Shown here piece after piece: positions 46,676 through 55,511 of a stretch of 64,000 nucleotides of DNA. Position numbers and translations under genes: made by a program. Every line of letters begins with the position of its first letter. The stretch's first letter is position 1. The notes beneath the pieces are model-generated. The model had not been told where the DNA came from and did not search any database. It saw only the letters and a list, made by a program, of their open reading frames with translations. The stretch comes from Faecalicatena absiana (lineage in GTDB: Bacteria > Bacillota > Bacilli > Lactobacillales > Lactobacillaceae): contig JAEDAG010000008.1 in NCBI GenBank assembly GCA_017309015.1, forward strand, positions 28,900 to 92,899, read 5' to 3'.

Positions 46676-48404
46676 CTTCATCATCATCTTTCTGTTCTTC
46701 TGGCATTGCGGCGTTCTGGATATCTTTTCCAATCAGTCTTGCCTGTGCCTTGATCCATTCTTCGTCCAGTCCAAAGGCCCCTAGTATTACTTTCTGGGTA
46801 GCTGTGACTGCGTGATCTAGCTTATAATTGCCGTTCGGTTGGCGTATCAGCTCAATCTTTTCGAGCTCTTTCAGTGCTGAAGGTACGCTCAAATAGTTAG
46901 GCTTGCCCGGCATTTCGGCTTTGCGCTTTCTCAAAAGCGTGTAGATTCTTGCACGGATTATCAAAGCGATGAACTGAATGAAGATCTTGGCTTCGGCTGC
47001 TTGACTGCTTGCGACTCTGAATGAGCGATTGCCAAGGAAGGCCTTATCACTGCCAAACAGCTTCTCTGAGATATCGCGGCTCTTGTAAAGATTCAAGGCT
47101 TCAGAGGCCGTCATCTTTTCGGAGGTCACGATCGCGAAATAGCCGCACAGCTGCAGCTCTCGTTCGATAACATCTTCCCGTTCCTCGTAGCCATAGAACT
47201 TGTCTTTGTGGTAGGTGAGCTTGAAATAATGCTCGTATCGCTTTGGAAGCTTGTATTCTCTGCCTTTTATCTTGTCCATCTCGGCTTCCATTCTGTCCAA
47301 ATCAGCTTCCAGTCTAGCACGCTCGCTAGCCTGCTTCTTGGCTTTGTAGTAGATGTGGAAGTAGCGGTCAGTGTCGTCATCCGCGTACAGCTTGGCTTTA
47401 ACAGTCATGCCGTAAGTCCGGTATGCCTTGATTGAGCAGGCTCTCTTTGATTCGAATTCACCCATGTGCTCCATTACCAAGCTGTGTACAAAGGAGGCTC
47501 TGCCTTTAACCATCATCACGAAATCATAGTCGCACGAGTCCATGAATTGGATGTTAGCCTTACTGAAGTATCCACGATCAAGGATGAAACCTATCTTCTT
47601 ATAGCCGTAGCCGCGAATCTTCTCCAGCATGTATTTCAGCTGCGAGACATCCACGATACTGCCCGGGTAGCTCTCGTAAAGCAGGGGCTTCTCATTGGTC
47701 ATGTCGTAAGCAATCGAGTAGTTGATGATTGGCGCGCCAACGTCATTCTTAGGGTGACCGTATTCCGCCATCTCAATATCTCCAGCCTTGCAGTTCTTGT
47801 TGGTGGAGTCATAGGAAACGTAGATTTTCTCGTTCTTGTCGTGGGTGGCGTTCCAGCTGTTCAAGAAGTCGACCCTGTCATTGTCATCGATCTCGCGAAT
47901 GAAGCGCGAGATTGTAGAGTCGCTGTAAATCTTATTCTGCGGCGTCATTAATGGATGGTTGTAGGCATAATCCGGGAAGTGCTGAGCCACGTTGCTTTCT
48001 GCGATAACTGAGTAAGCAGCCAGGTCAAGAAGCAGTCCTTTTCCCCGGTCATCCCAGCGCTTCAAGTGTTCAGCGAGCTTGTAGTCTTCGATGATTCGTC
48101 TGACTACAGAGAAGGCACCAATTTGGATACAGCTGCTTCTGGATTCATTGACTGGTTCAGCCGCCGTTCCTTCGGCAGGAATCTCAACGTCAGGGAAGAA
48201 TTTTTCGAAGTTAGGGTTAGGAAACATCATTCCCGGATGATCAGGGTCAGCTTTCCCGATGGTCGTTCTTCTGGCAACGTTGTATTTCTTCTCGGGAAGG
48301 TACTCTCTAGCATAAGTGTATTCGATGTAGGTAGTCTTGCCCCGTTTATTTCTGGAAATTTTACCAGTGTTCTTAGGAATATTAACCAGGCAGTTGTAGT
48401 ACAT
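46653..48404 (-). CDS. IS1634-family transposase
   Basis: This DDE transposase has 583 residues. It begins MYYNCLVNIPKNTGKISRNK. Catalytic-core segments are IYVSYDSTNKNCKAGD (first Asp), GFILDRGYFSKANIQF (second Asp region) and the C-terminal KLFGSDKAFLGNRSFRV with downstream Glu-containing helix. The frame is intact. GGAGG-like CCTCC lies before the start on the minus strand. It is probably active in itself. Confidence 0.88.
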   Translation of the reverse strand: MYYNCLVNIPKNTGKISRNKRGKTTYIEYTYAREYLPEKKYNVARRTTIGKADPDHPGMMFPNPNFEKFFPDVEIPAEGTAAEPVNESRSSCIQIGAFSVVRRIIEDYKLAEHLKRWDDRGKGLLLDLAAYSVIAESNVAQHFPDYAYNHPLMTPQNKIYSDSTISRFIREIDDNDRVDFLNSWNATHDKNEKIYVSYDSTNKNCKAGDIEMAEYGHPKNDVGAPIINYSIAYDMTNEKPLLYESYPGSIVDVSQLKYMLEKIRGYGYKKIGFILDRGYFSKANIQFMDSCDYDFVMMVKGRASFVHSLVMEHMGEFESKRACSIKAYRTYGMTVKAKLYADDDTDRYFHIYYKAKKQASERARLEADLDRMEAEMDKIKGREYKLPKRYEHYFKLTYHKDKFYGYEEREDVIERELQLCGYFAIVTSEKMTASEALNLYKSRDISEKLFGSDKAFLGNRSFRVASSQAAEAKIFIQFIALIIRARIYTLLRKRKAEMPGKPNYLSVPSALKELEKIELIRQPNGNYKLDHAVTATQKVILGAFGLDEEWIKAQARLIGKDIQNAAMPEEQKDDDEDAENEEY

Positions 48405-48556
48405 GATGGCCTCCTTTATTGAGTATTATATCATACTCAAATGATAACATAGAAAAACACATCAATGCAAGCAAAGATGTGCTAAAAATACAGTATTTTT
48501 GCGGGTTTAAGGCACTTTCTCAGAGGACTTGAGTTTGATTGCTTTGGGAAGTTAGC

Positions 48557-49141
48557 AACTATAGCTACGAAGAAATTTCCGGGATGACTAGAAAAAAGGT
48601 CTTTCGGATCCCCGAAGAAGCCTTCAGAGAAACTGTAGCCAACGCCTTGATGCACCGGACTTGGGATATTCCGGCACAAATTCGAGTGATGATGTTTGAT
48701 GACCGGATTGAAGTCACGTCACCAGGTGTCTTGCCAGCGGGACTCTCAGAAGAGGAGTACTCGCGTGGCAATATTTCGATTCTTAGAAACCCGATCTTGG
48801 GGAATATTTTTTACCGTCTACACATCGTTGAAACACTGGGCACAGGAATCTTGCGGATTCAGGAGGCATATAAAGATAGCGAGCGAAAGCCGATTTTTGA
48901 GGCTTTTGCTAATTCGGTCAAGGTAACGTTGCCGGTACAGGGACAGGTTGAAATGACGTCGGTTGAAGGATTGGCATATGATACTTTGAGTAAAAATATC
49001 TTGAAACCAATAGGCGAAATTACAGATGCGTTGCCTTATAGCCGCTCCAAAGTCTCTAGAATTTTGAAGGATTTGATTGCTAAAAATCTTGTCGTCAAGG
49101 TTGGCAACGGCCGCGGAACCAGGTACAAAAAGCGGACATAA
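48557..49141 (+). pseudogene. AlbA/HATPase-type regulator, 3' fragment
   Basis: About 194 codons remain. YSYEEISGMTRKKVF and IPEEAFRETVANALMHRTWD are followed by VMMFDDRIEVTSPGVLPAGL, the HATPase_c_4-like module of AlbA_2/Schlafen-like regulators. A C-terminal winged helix follows (SRSKVSRILKDLIAKNLVVK). The N-terminal AlbA_2 part is cut off by the IS right end at 48556 and is not present on the other side. Confidence 0.8.
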
Positions 49142-49161
49142 GCAACAAAGTGTATATAATA

Positions 49162-50007
49162 CTAAGAATTTAGTTTTAAAAGAGCCCAACCAGATAGTAG
49201 ATCATTATATAGGTTAGGTATACCAAGGACTTTTGCAGATTCTAGAAATCTTTTAATCGGTTCAGAATTACCGTCTTCTCTATAGTGAATAAGTAGTTCG
49301 AGAAAATTGACTTTTACTGTAATGCTTAAGTAAGGCTCCGTATAGGAAAGCTCTTTAATTCTGGCTAGAAGAAGTTTTGATTTTTTGAAATCTGTTTTAA
49401 CTAAAATCAACGAGTTGTTGATTATCGTATTCCAAGCCTCTAGATAAAATTCAAAATTTATGTTTTCTAAGTAGACTATGTCTTCAATTAAATTGTTAAT
49501 TAATTGGAAAACAGTGTTATTTGGAAGAATAAAACCAGAATTACCAAAAGCTTGAATGGTCGATAGGTTCCAATGGTTGTTTTGAGTTAGAAATAGTTTT
49601 AAGTCCTGTTGATCTTGAGGAGTTAGATAGTTTTTATTTTTTATGTCGAAAAGAACATTTGCGGCAGCACTTGCGTAAAACAGATAATCCACGTTATTCG
49701 TATGATGGTAAGCCGCAATATTTTTTAGAAAAATTCGATATATACTTATAGAATCTTTCTCACTATAAAGTAAAGAAAGATTTTTTAGAAAATTGTTAGT
49801 CTCATTATTTTCAGGAATTGTCATTGCTATAAATTCTTGTGGTGAGACATTTATTCGATTCAAAAGAATAATTAATTTATTGAGAGATATATCACTTAAA
49901 CCATTTTCCCAACGTGAAAGTTGAGATGTTGAAATTACATCTTTAGATATAGCTTCCAATGTAATATGTTTACTCTTCCTTAATTTTTTGAAAACTTCGC
50001 CAAACAT
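49162..50007 (-). CDS. Rgg/GadR/MutR-family regulator
   Basis: This is a predicted peptide-sensing transcription regulator of 281 residues. The N-terminal HTH (FKKLRKSKHITLEAISKDVI, STSQLSRWENGLSDIS) is followed by a helical-repeat C-domain typical of Rgg pheromone receptors. The gene is very AT-rich compared with core genes, a sign of transfer. It is divergent from the ThiF/MFS pair and probably controls it. No obvious short hydrophobic pheromone gene was found beside it. Confidence 0.85.
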   Translation of the reverse strand: MFGEVFKKLRKSKHITLEAISKDVISTSQLSRWENGLSDISLNKLIILLNRINVSPQEFIAMTIPENNETNNFLKNLSLLYSEKDSISIYRIFLKNIAAYHHTNNVDYLFYASAAANVLFDIKNKNYLTPQDQQDLKLFLTQNNHWNLSTIQAFGNSGFILPNNTVFQLINNLIEDIVYLENINFEFYLEAWNTIINNSLILVKTDFKKSKLLLARIKELSYTEPYLSITVKVNFLELLIHYREDGNSEPIKRFLESAKVLGIPNLYNDLLSGWALLKLNS

Positions 50008-50225
50008 ATTTTTAACGTTCCAAACAATACTGTACTTTTTAACAAGGCTATTGTAGCCAATATAGAATATCTAAATCAAATAAAAAGCAAAAAAGATTTT
50101 ATTCGCCAATTTCAAGAATAAATTGAACACTTACCAATAACATCTGGTAGATTTTGACTACCTGTGTCGATAAATATGGTCAAGCTCTATGTCAAAGCAC
50201 TCTTCTGGAGTCTTGTAGTTTAATT

Positions 50226-50396
50226 GCTAATTTCCCATAAATTACTACTCAAAGTGCTCTATCACTTGATATATCAACCTTTTAGAGGGTTTCGTTGAGT
50301 TTAAGTTACAACTCAAAAAATATTATCTTAAACTTCGAAAAAAGCCGTAATAGTAGGCTTCTTAGACATTGAGTTTGATTGCTTTGGGAAGTTAGC
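50226..50396. mobile_element. MITE-like derivative of the IS1634-like element
   Basis: This 171-bp segment begins GCTAATTTCCCA and ends with 26 bases identical to the right end of the IS at 46390-48556 (ending TGGGAAGTTAGC). There is no transposase inside. The left end is similar but not identical to the full IS left end. It sits between rgg and thiF. Bases 50008-50225 hold no gene. Confidence 0.8.
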
Positions 50397-50427
50397 ATTT
50401 ACAATCGGCGAAAAGATTTTATTTTTT

Positions 50428-50468
50428 GCAAATATGCAAATTTGATTGAAAAAAACTTAAAATGATAA
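50428..50468 (+). promoter_or_regulatory. Promoter and possible Rgg operator of the thiF-MFS pair
   Basis: TTGATT and GATAAT with a 16-base spacer lie just downstream of an imperfect palindrome GCAAATATGCAAATTTG (50428-50444). The mRNA leader also contains a CAACAAT/ATTGTTG inverted repeat (about 50481-50508). Roles are inferred from position. Confidence 0.45.
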
Positions 50469-50484
50469 TACTATTAGCGCAACA

Positions 50485-50565
50485 ATGAAAAATCAATTTT
50501 ATTGTTGTGTCAGATCTAGTTCTTTGAAAAGAGATGAGCGTAATGAGCAAGTTCGTAGAAGTTAA
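50485..50565 (+). CDS. Possible small peptide ORF upstream of thiF
   Basis: A 26-codon frame starts MKNQFYCCVRSSSLKRDERN and overlaps the thiF start. It contains Cys-Cys and a run of three Ser, but no clear ribosome site. The first bases lie in an inverted repeat. It is listed as the only peptide candidate in the leader; it may not be translated. Confidence 0.25.
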   Translation: MKNQFYCCVRSSSLKRDERNEQVRRS

Positions 50566-51787
50566 GAGAAACTTGAACAACGATAAGAGTACACTGTTTG
50601 GACTGTATTTTAGCAGTAAGAAACTGCAGCAATTAAAGCTGCAGTTTATGTATAAAAGACCACGAATTAAGGAGATATATCCGGTATATCGCTTAGACCA
50701 AGAGCACTTTAGAATCGGTGCACAAATTGGAATTACTAAAGAATTTTATGATCCTACAGAACAATTATGGAATCTAGCCACTATATTAGATGGTCGTTCT
50801 TTGAAGGATGTATTGGATGAAGAGAGAAGACGGTTTCCTGACTTAGAATTGTCAGATGACTACATACTTGATGGGATTAATCTGCTAGATCAAGAAGGCT
50901 TTTTGGAAGAAACTGATTTAAAGGAAGAAGAATGCCTTAACGCACGGTATATGCCAAATGTTAGATATTTTAGTCATTATATCAACTCTACTAATGATAG
51001 ATTCCATGTTCAGAAAAAAATACAGGAATCTACGATTTTGTTGCTCGGACTTGGTGGAGGTGGTACAAATATATTAACGTTGCTAGCTGGATTAGGTCCT
51101 AGAAAAATTAAAATTATTGATTATGATATGGTTGAAGAAGAAAATCTAGGTAGGCAATTCCTTTATAGTGAAGCAGATATTGGTTTGATGAAGACAGATG
51201 TAGCACGAAGGGCAATCAATCAGATTAATTCTCAAATTGAAGTTGAGGTACATAATCTTAAGATAAAAGAGCCGGAAGATTTACAGAAATATTTGGAGTC
51301 TGTAGATATGGTAATTAGTGCTATTGATGAGCCTCAGTTCGAGATAGTTAGAGTTGTTAACGATGCAATTGTTAAAGCTAATATACCTTGTGTTTTCGCA
51401 GGTACCCAAGTGAACCATGGGCGTGTATTTACTATTATTCCAGGAATTACAGGATGCTTTGATTGCCTTAATATTTACTATACTTTGACGGATAAACAAT
51501 TTTTGAAACAATTTATTGGATCGGCTAAAAGCGGCTTTAGACCAAAGTCAATTGCTTACGGGCCAGCAATATACCAATTAACATCCGTTGTTGTAGATGA
51601 AGCTGTTAGAGTATTGACGGGATATGCTAAACCAAGGAGCCTATCTACACAATTAGAAATTGACTATGAAAACTTCAGTTCCTTTGCGCATAAGCCATGG
51701 CCTAGATATCCTGATAAGTGTCCTACATGTGGGAATGGAAAAGTTGAGGATTGGGAAGTCTTTAAATATTATGGCTTATTCAAGTAA
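50534..51787 (+). CDS. E1/ThiF-like adenylyltransferase with leader-binding-like N-domain
   Basis: The product has 417 residues. Residues about 45-130 (YPVYRLDQEHFRIG ... LLDQEGFLEE) have the winged-helix pattern of peptide-clamp/RRE domains in MccB- and TOMM-type enzymes. The E1 core follows: LLLGLGGGGTNI near residue 170, DYDMVEEENLGRQFL and the LMKTDVAR lysine. A structural zinc site is formed by GCFDC and CPTCG. MccB-type enzymes adenylate a peptide C-terminus. It is AT-rich and followed by an MFS exporter. The ribosome site is weak; ATG codon 39 (MYKRPRIKEIYP) is an alternative start. Confidence 0.78.
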   Translation: MSVMSKFVEVKRNLNNDKSTLFGLYFSSKKLQQLKLQFMYKRPRIKEIYPVYRLDQEHFRIGAQIGITKEFYDPTEQLWNLATILDGRSLKDVLDEERRRFPDLELSDDYILDGINLLDQEGFLEETDLKEEECLNARYMPNVRYFSHYINSTNDRFHVQKKIQESTILLLGLGGGGTNILTLLAGLGPRKIKIIDYDMVEEENLGRQFLYSEADIGLMKTDVARRAINQINSQIEVEVHNLKIKEPEDLQKYLESVDMVISAIDEPQFEIVRVVNDAIVKANIPCVFAGTQVNHGRVFTIIPGITGCFDCLNIYYTLTDKQFLKQFIGSAKSGFRPKSIAYGPAIYQLTSVVVDEAVRVLTGYAKPRSLSTQLEIDYENFSSFAHKPWPRYPDKCPTCGNGKVEDWEVFKYYGLFK

Positions 51788-51801
51788 AGGGATGAATACG
51801 A

Positions 51802-53055
51802 ATGAAAGTGTATCTGAAAAACTCAGGGTATCGAGCCTTAATTAACTCAACAGTTTTAAGCGGAATTGGAGATAGTCTGTATAATATTGTTTTTATCATT
51901 TATGCGGCAAGTGTCCCCAATAAATCACTAGCAGTATCGTTAGCTTCGTTTGCGACCTTACTGCCGTCTCTTTTATCTGTAGTAACTGGCAGCCTGGCTG
52001 ATCAGACTCATCATAAAGCTAAAAGCGTAATTATCGTTAGAATGATTCAAGCAGCTCTCTTTGTGCTGTTAGCTGGTTTAATTAAGCTACCACAGTCATT
52101 CCCTTTATTTCTATTCTTACTATTAATTAATATCGTGTCAGATACAATTGGCAGTTACGCTAACGGTTTAACTTTGCCCTTTTTGCCAAGACTGCTGCCT
52201 GAGGATGAGTTAAATGCTGCTTTTGGCTTAGAAACTGCAGCCACGACCACGGTGCAGATTATCTTTCAAGGTCTTGGTGCTGCGCTGATTGTTGCCATGG
52301 CTTACAATTACTCTGCCTTTGCTTGGATTAATGCGGCTACTTTTTGCTTAGCAATTTTACCCTTAAAATTAACCTGGCCAAGGTTAATTAAAGCTGAAAA
52401 AGAGATTCCATTATCACAAAAGCCAGATCAATCTTTATTGAGCAATATTGCTGATGCCTGGCTTGAATTGAAAAAACATAGTTTTATTTTGTTGACTATT
52501 GCCTTAGCAGTAATAATCAATTTCCTCGGTGCCTCAATGAATGGGCTGATTAATGTCGCCTTGTTAGGTGAACGCACTATGTGGCTTGGCAATTATGGGA
52601 ATACAGTAGCCTTATTAGACATTATTTTGTCAGTTGGAACCATTTTGGGAAGTCTTTTAATGAATGATTTCTTGAAAAATAGTCGTTTACTAACGTTGCT
52701 TTTATTGGCTGGAGCTTCGTTAGCAGCTTTAGGAGTGTCGTTTATCTGGCACCAAGCTTTAATCTTAGCTGCAGTAAGCCTTTTTGCAGCGGGCTACATA
52801 GCTGGTAAAGTCAATCCCCGAATCAGTGCCTTAATGGTTAGAGAAATTCCTAACGAGAAAATTGCTGCCGTTTCTGGATTTATGCAGATGTCGGTCTTGA
52901 TAGGAGCCCCTGTGGGTCAGGCACTCTTTCTTAGTATTGCAAATATGCAAACGCCTCAAGTAAGTTGGATACTGTTTACCATCTTAGCAACGCTTTTTAT
53001 CGTGCTCTGTGCATTGCTGACTCAAAACAAAAAATTAGTTATGAACGAGAGATAA
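51802..53055 (+). CDS. MFS exporter paired with the ThiF-like enzyme
   Basis: The product has 417 residues with about 12 hydrophobic segments and the MFS loop motif GSLADQTHHK between helices 2 and 3. It resembles MFS_3-type drug or peptide exporters and, in position, MccC of microcin C-like loci. It starts 14 bases after thiF with an AAAGGGATG region upstream and ends at a terminator, so thiF and this gene form one operon. The substrate is presumably the product of the ThiF-like enzyme. Confidence 0.82.
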   Translation: MKVYLKNSGYRALINSTVLSGIGDSLYNIVFIIYAASVPNKSLAVSLASFATLLPSLLSVVTGSLADQTHHKAKSVIIVRMIQAALFVLLAGLIKLPQSFPLFLFLLLINIVSDTIGSYANGLTLPFLPRLLPEDELNAAFGLETAATTTVQIIFQGLGAALIVAMAYNYSAFAWINAATFCLAILPLKLTWPRLIKAEKEIPLSQKPDQSLLSNIADAWLELKKHSFILLTIALAVIINFLGASMNGLINVALLGERTMWLGNYGNTVALLDIILSVGTILGSLLMNDFLKNSRLLTLLLLAGASLAALGVSFIWHQALILAAVSLFAAGYIAGKVNPRISALMVREIPNEKIAAVSGFMQMSVLIGAPVGQALFLSIANMQTPQVSWILFTILATLFIVLCALLTQNKKLVMNER

Positions 53056-53072
53056 AGAGAATACTTCTATGC

Positions 53073-53107
53073 AAAAAAGCATCGAGCATGAGCTCGATGC
53101 TTTTTTA
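53073..53107. terminator. Bidirectional terminator
   Basis: AAAAAGCATCGAGC/GCTCGATGCTTTTTT forms a strong hairpin between the convergent MFS and purine permease genes. Confidence 0.9.
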
Positions 53108-53120
53108 CTATCTAGTTTAA

Positions 53121-54431
53121 TTAAACGTTCAAGATCAAGAAGTAGATGATGAAGATCACGCATAAGATCCACATCATTGGTGAAACTTCCTTACCGCGCT
53201 TAGCAGCAGCCATGGTGATTGGGTAAGTGATCAAGCCCAAAGCCATCCCGTCAGCGATAGAGTAGGTCAAAGGCATGCCAACCATGATCAGGAAGGCAGG
53301 AACGGCGATTTCTAGCTTGTTCCAGGAAATCTTGGCCAGGTTGGATGCCATCAGCACGCCAACGATGATCAGGGCTGGAGCAGTTACGGTCGTGGTTACC
53401 ACGCTCAAAAGCGGGCTAAAGAACATTGAGAGCAGGAAGAAGATCCCAACCCAAACAGCAGTCAAACCTGACCGGCCGCCGGCAGCGATGCCGGATGAAG
53501 ATTCAACATAGGCGCCGACTGGTGAAGTACCAAGCACGGAACCAACCATCATGGCCGTTGAGTCAGCAGTCATGGCCTTGCCGATTCTAGGCATCTTGCC
53601 GTCCTTGTCAACCAAACCGGCTTGGTGAGCCAGACCAATCAAGGTCCCGGTAGTGTCAAAGAAGGCTACCAGCAGGAAGGTCAAGACAACGGTCCACATC
53701 TGAACGGTGTTGATGTCGCCCAAGTGGAACAAGGCTTGGCCGAAAGTTGGCTTCAGGCTTGGAGCCAGAGAAATGATGCCGGATGGCATTTGGCTTTGGC
53801 CAATCAAGACGCTGAAGATTGATGAGAGAACGATCCCGATGAAGATTGCCCCTGGAACGTTTCTGATCATCAAGATGACGGTTACGATCAAGCCAAAAAT
53901 GGTTACCCAGGCAGCTGGGTTCTTGAAGGAACCAATGGTGACCAGAGTTGAGGCGCTGTTAACGACGATCTTGCCGTTTTGCAGGCCCAGGAAGGCGATG
54001 AAGAGGCCAATCCCGGCAGAGATGGCGAACTTCAAGTCGTTAGGGATGCTGTCCACGATCATTTCCCGCAGCTTGAAGACGGTGATCAGGATGAAGATGA
54101 TGGAAGCAACGAAAACGGCTGCCAGGGCAGTTTGCCACTTAACCTTCATGCCCAGGCAGACAGTGTAGGCAAAGAAAGCGTTCAGGCCCAAAGATGGGGC
54201 AGTGGCGATTGGGTAGTTGGCGAAGAGGCCCATGATAAAGCAGCCAAGGGCACTGGCCAAAGCAGTCGCGGTGAACAAGGCACCCTTGTCCATGCCGCTG
54301 GCGCCCAAGACGCTAGGGTTGACGAACAAGATGTAGCACATCGCGAAGAAAGTAGTCAAGCCGGCAATGAACTCCCGCTTAGGATTGGTGCCGAGCTTTT
54401 TCAAATCAAAGTATTTGTTAATAGATTCCAT
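53121..54431 (-). CDS. Purine (hypoxanthine/guanine/adenine) permease, AzgA/PbuG type
   Basis: This NCS2-family proton symporter has 436 residues from ATG at 54431. It begins MESINKYFDLKKLGTNPKRE. Family motifs include FVNPSVLGASGMDKGALFTA, GLNAFFAYTVC and the substrate-site TALLVGSVLGTSPVGAYVES-like segment (ADSTAMMVGSVLGTSPVGAY). About 13 membrane segments. The longer in-frame start at 54506 would include the operator palindrome, so it is rejected. A PurBox-like site in the leader suggests control by purine supply. Confidence 0.9.
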   Translation of the reverse strand: MESINKYFDLKKLGTNPKREFIAGLTTFFAMCYILFVNPSVLGASGMDKGALFTATALASALGCFIMGLFANYPIATAPSLGLNAFFAYTVCLGMKVKWQTALAAVFVASIIFILITVFKLREMIVDSIPNDLKFAISAGIGLFIAFLGLQNGKIVVNSASTLVTIGSFKNPAAWVTIFGLIVTVILMIRNVPGAIFIGIVLSSIFSVLIGQSQMPSGIISLAPSLKPTFGQALFHLGDINTVQMWTVVLTFLLVAFFDTTGTLIGLAHQAGLVDKDGKMPRIGKAMTADSTAMMVGSVLGTSPVGAYVESSSGIAAGGRSGLTAVWVGIFFLLSMFFSPLLSVVTTTVTAPALIIVGVLMASNLAKISWNKLEIAVPAFLIMVGMPLTYSIADGMALGLITYPITMAAAKRGKEVSPMMWILCVIFIIYFLILNV

Positions 54432-54453
54432 TGAACTCTTTTTTATCCTCCAT

Positions 54454-54468
54454 CCGAATAACGTTCGG
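54454..54468. promoter_or_regulatory. PurBox-like palindrome upstream of the purine permease
   Basis: On the minus strand ATTTCCGAACGTT matches the lactic-acid-bacterial PurBox AWWWCCGAACWWT at all but one position, and CCGAA/TTCGG makes a palindrome. A TATAAT lies about 70 bases further upstream. PurR control is inferred. Bases 54540-54690 hold no gene. Confidence 0.6.
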
Positions 54469-54693
54469 AAATTATCTCCTCTTAGGGAATATTTATACCT
54501 TAACATAGGGCTGGGAAAATGTAAACACGAATTATAGTCACGCAGACTAAAGAAAAGTTTCCTTGAAAAAAGGAAAAGCGTTTGAGCTCGCCAAGCTAAG
54601 CGTTTGCAACTTTAAATTGTTTTTTAAGCTGTTTCTTGTTTTTTACAAACTGTTTTTTAAAGATTTAGAAGCCCGTTCAGAAAATCAGAGCAA

Positions 54694-54718
54694 GAAAAAA
54701 CCGGCTGCTAGCCGGTTT
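54694..54718 (-). terminator. Terminator of the glutamine-type ABC operon
   Basis: Hairpin AACCGGC/GCCGGTT followed by TTTTTTCTTG on the minus strand, 18 bases after glnQ. Confidence 0.85.
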
Positions 54719-54735
54719 GATAATCCTTAAAAGTT

Positions 54736-55491
54736 TTAAACGTTCAAGACCTTGTCCAAGAAGCTCTTGGTTTCTTCTTTTTGCGGGTGGTCGAAGATTT
54801 GCTCTGGAGTCCCGATTTCCTGGATGACGCCACCGTGGAAGAAGGCTACCTTGTCGGCAACCTGCTTGGCGAAGCCCATTTCGTGGGTGACCACGATCAT
54901 GGTCATCCCTTCCTTGGCCAGGTTCTGCATAACCTTCAAGACGTCCCCAACCATTTCCGGGTCAAGGGCAGAGGTTGGCTCGTCGAACAGCATGACTTCA
55001 GGCTTCATGGCCAAGGCCCGGGCAATCGCTACCCGCTGCTGCTGACCACCGGACAGGGTGCTTGGCTTGACGTCAGCCTTGTCGTCCATGTTGACCAGCT
55101 TGAGGTACTTGTGGGCTTCAGCGATGGCCGTCTGCTTGTCTTCCTTGCCCAATTGGGTCGGAGCCAGGGTGATGTTCTCCAAGACCGTCATGTTTGGGAA
55201 AAGGTTGAAGTGCTGGAAGACCATGCCGATCTTTTCCCGCATCTTGTTGATGTCGACCTTTGGGTCAGCCAGGTCAATGCCATCCAAGTAGATGTGGCCG
55301 TCTTGGAAGTCTTCCAGCTTGTTGATGCAGCGCAGGAAGGTACTCTTGCCTGAACCAGACGGACCGATGATGCAGACGACTTCGCTTGGCGCGACGTCCA
55401 GGCTGGCGCCCTTGATGACTTCATGAACGCCGTCATAGCTCTTGTGCAGGTCCTTGACTTGAACCTTGAATTGTTCTTGCTTTTCTACCAT
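54736..55491 (-). CDS. glnQ: Polar amino acid (glutamine-type) ABC transporter ATPase
   Basis: The product has 251 residues. Walker A is [20 protein letters not shown]-loop [13 protein letters not shown], signature [17 protein letters not shown], Walker [17 protein letters not shown] and switch His VVTHEMGFA. This is the HisP/GlnQ type. It lies 20 bases after the fused binding protein/permease, its partner. Substrate (Gln, Glu or related) is by family. Confidence 0.93.
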   Translation of the reverse strand: MVEKQEQFKVQVKDLHKSYDGVHEVIKGASLDVAPSEVVCIIGPSGSGKSTFLRCINKLEDFQDGHIYLDGIDLADPKVDINKMREKIGMVFQHFNLFPNMTVLENITLAPTQLGKEDKQTAIAEAHKYLKLVNMDDKADVKPSTLSGGQQQRVAIARALAMKPEVMLFDEPTSALDPEMVGDVLKVMQNLAKEGMTMIVVTHEMGFAKQVADKVAFFHGGVIQEIGTPEQIFDHPQKEETKSFLDKVLNV

Positions 55492-55511
55492 AGTTCAGAT
55501 AGTTCCCCTTC

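Larger units (their letters stand above)
46390..48556 (-). mobile_element. IS1634-like (IS4-superfamily) insertion sequence
   Basis: The element of about 2.17 kb is bounded by inverted ends GCTAATTTCCCA (46390-46401) and TGGGAAGTTAGC (48545-48556), 11 of 12 bases complementary. It contains the large transposase and a small downstream ORF. No target duplication is visible, and the flanks belong to different gene fragments. Confidence 0.8.

Noticed and set aside
54432..54735. Purine riboswitch before the purine permease
   Set aside because: No recognisable three-way-junction core; the PurBox-like palindrome explains the conservation better.
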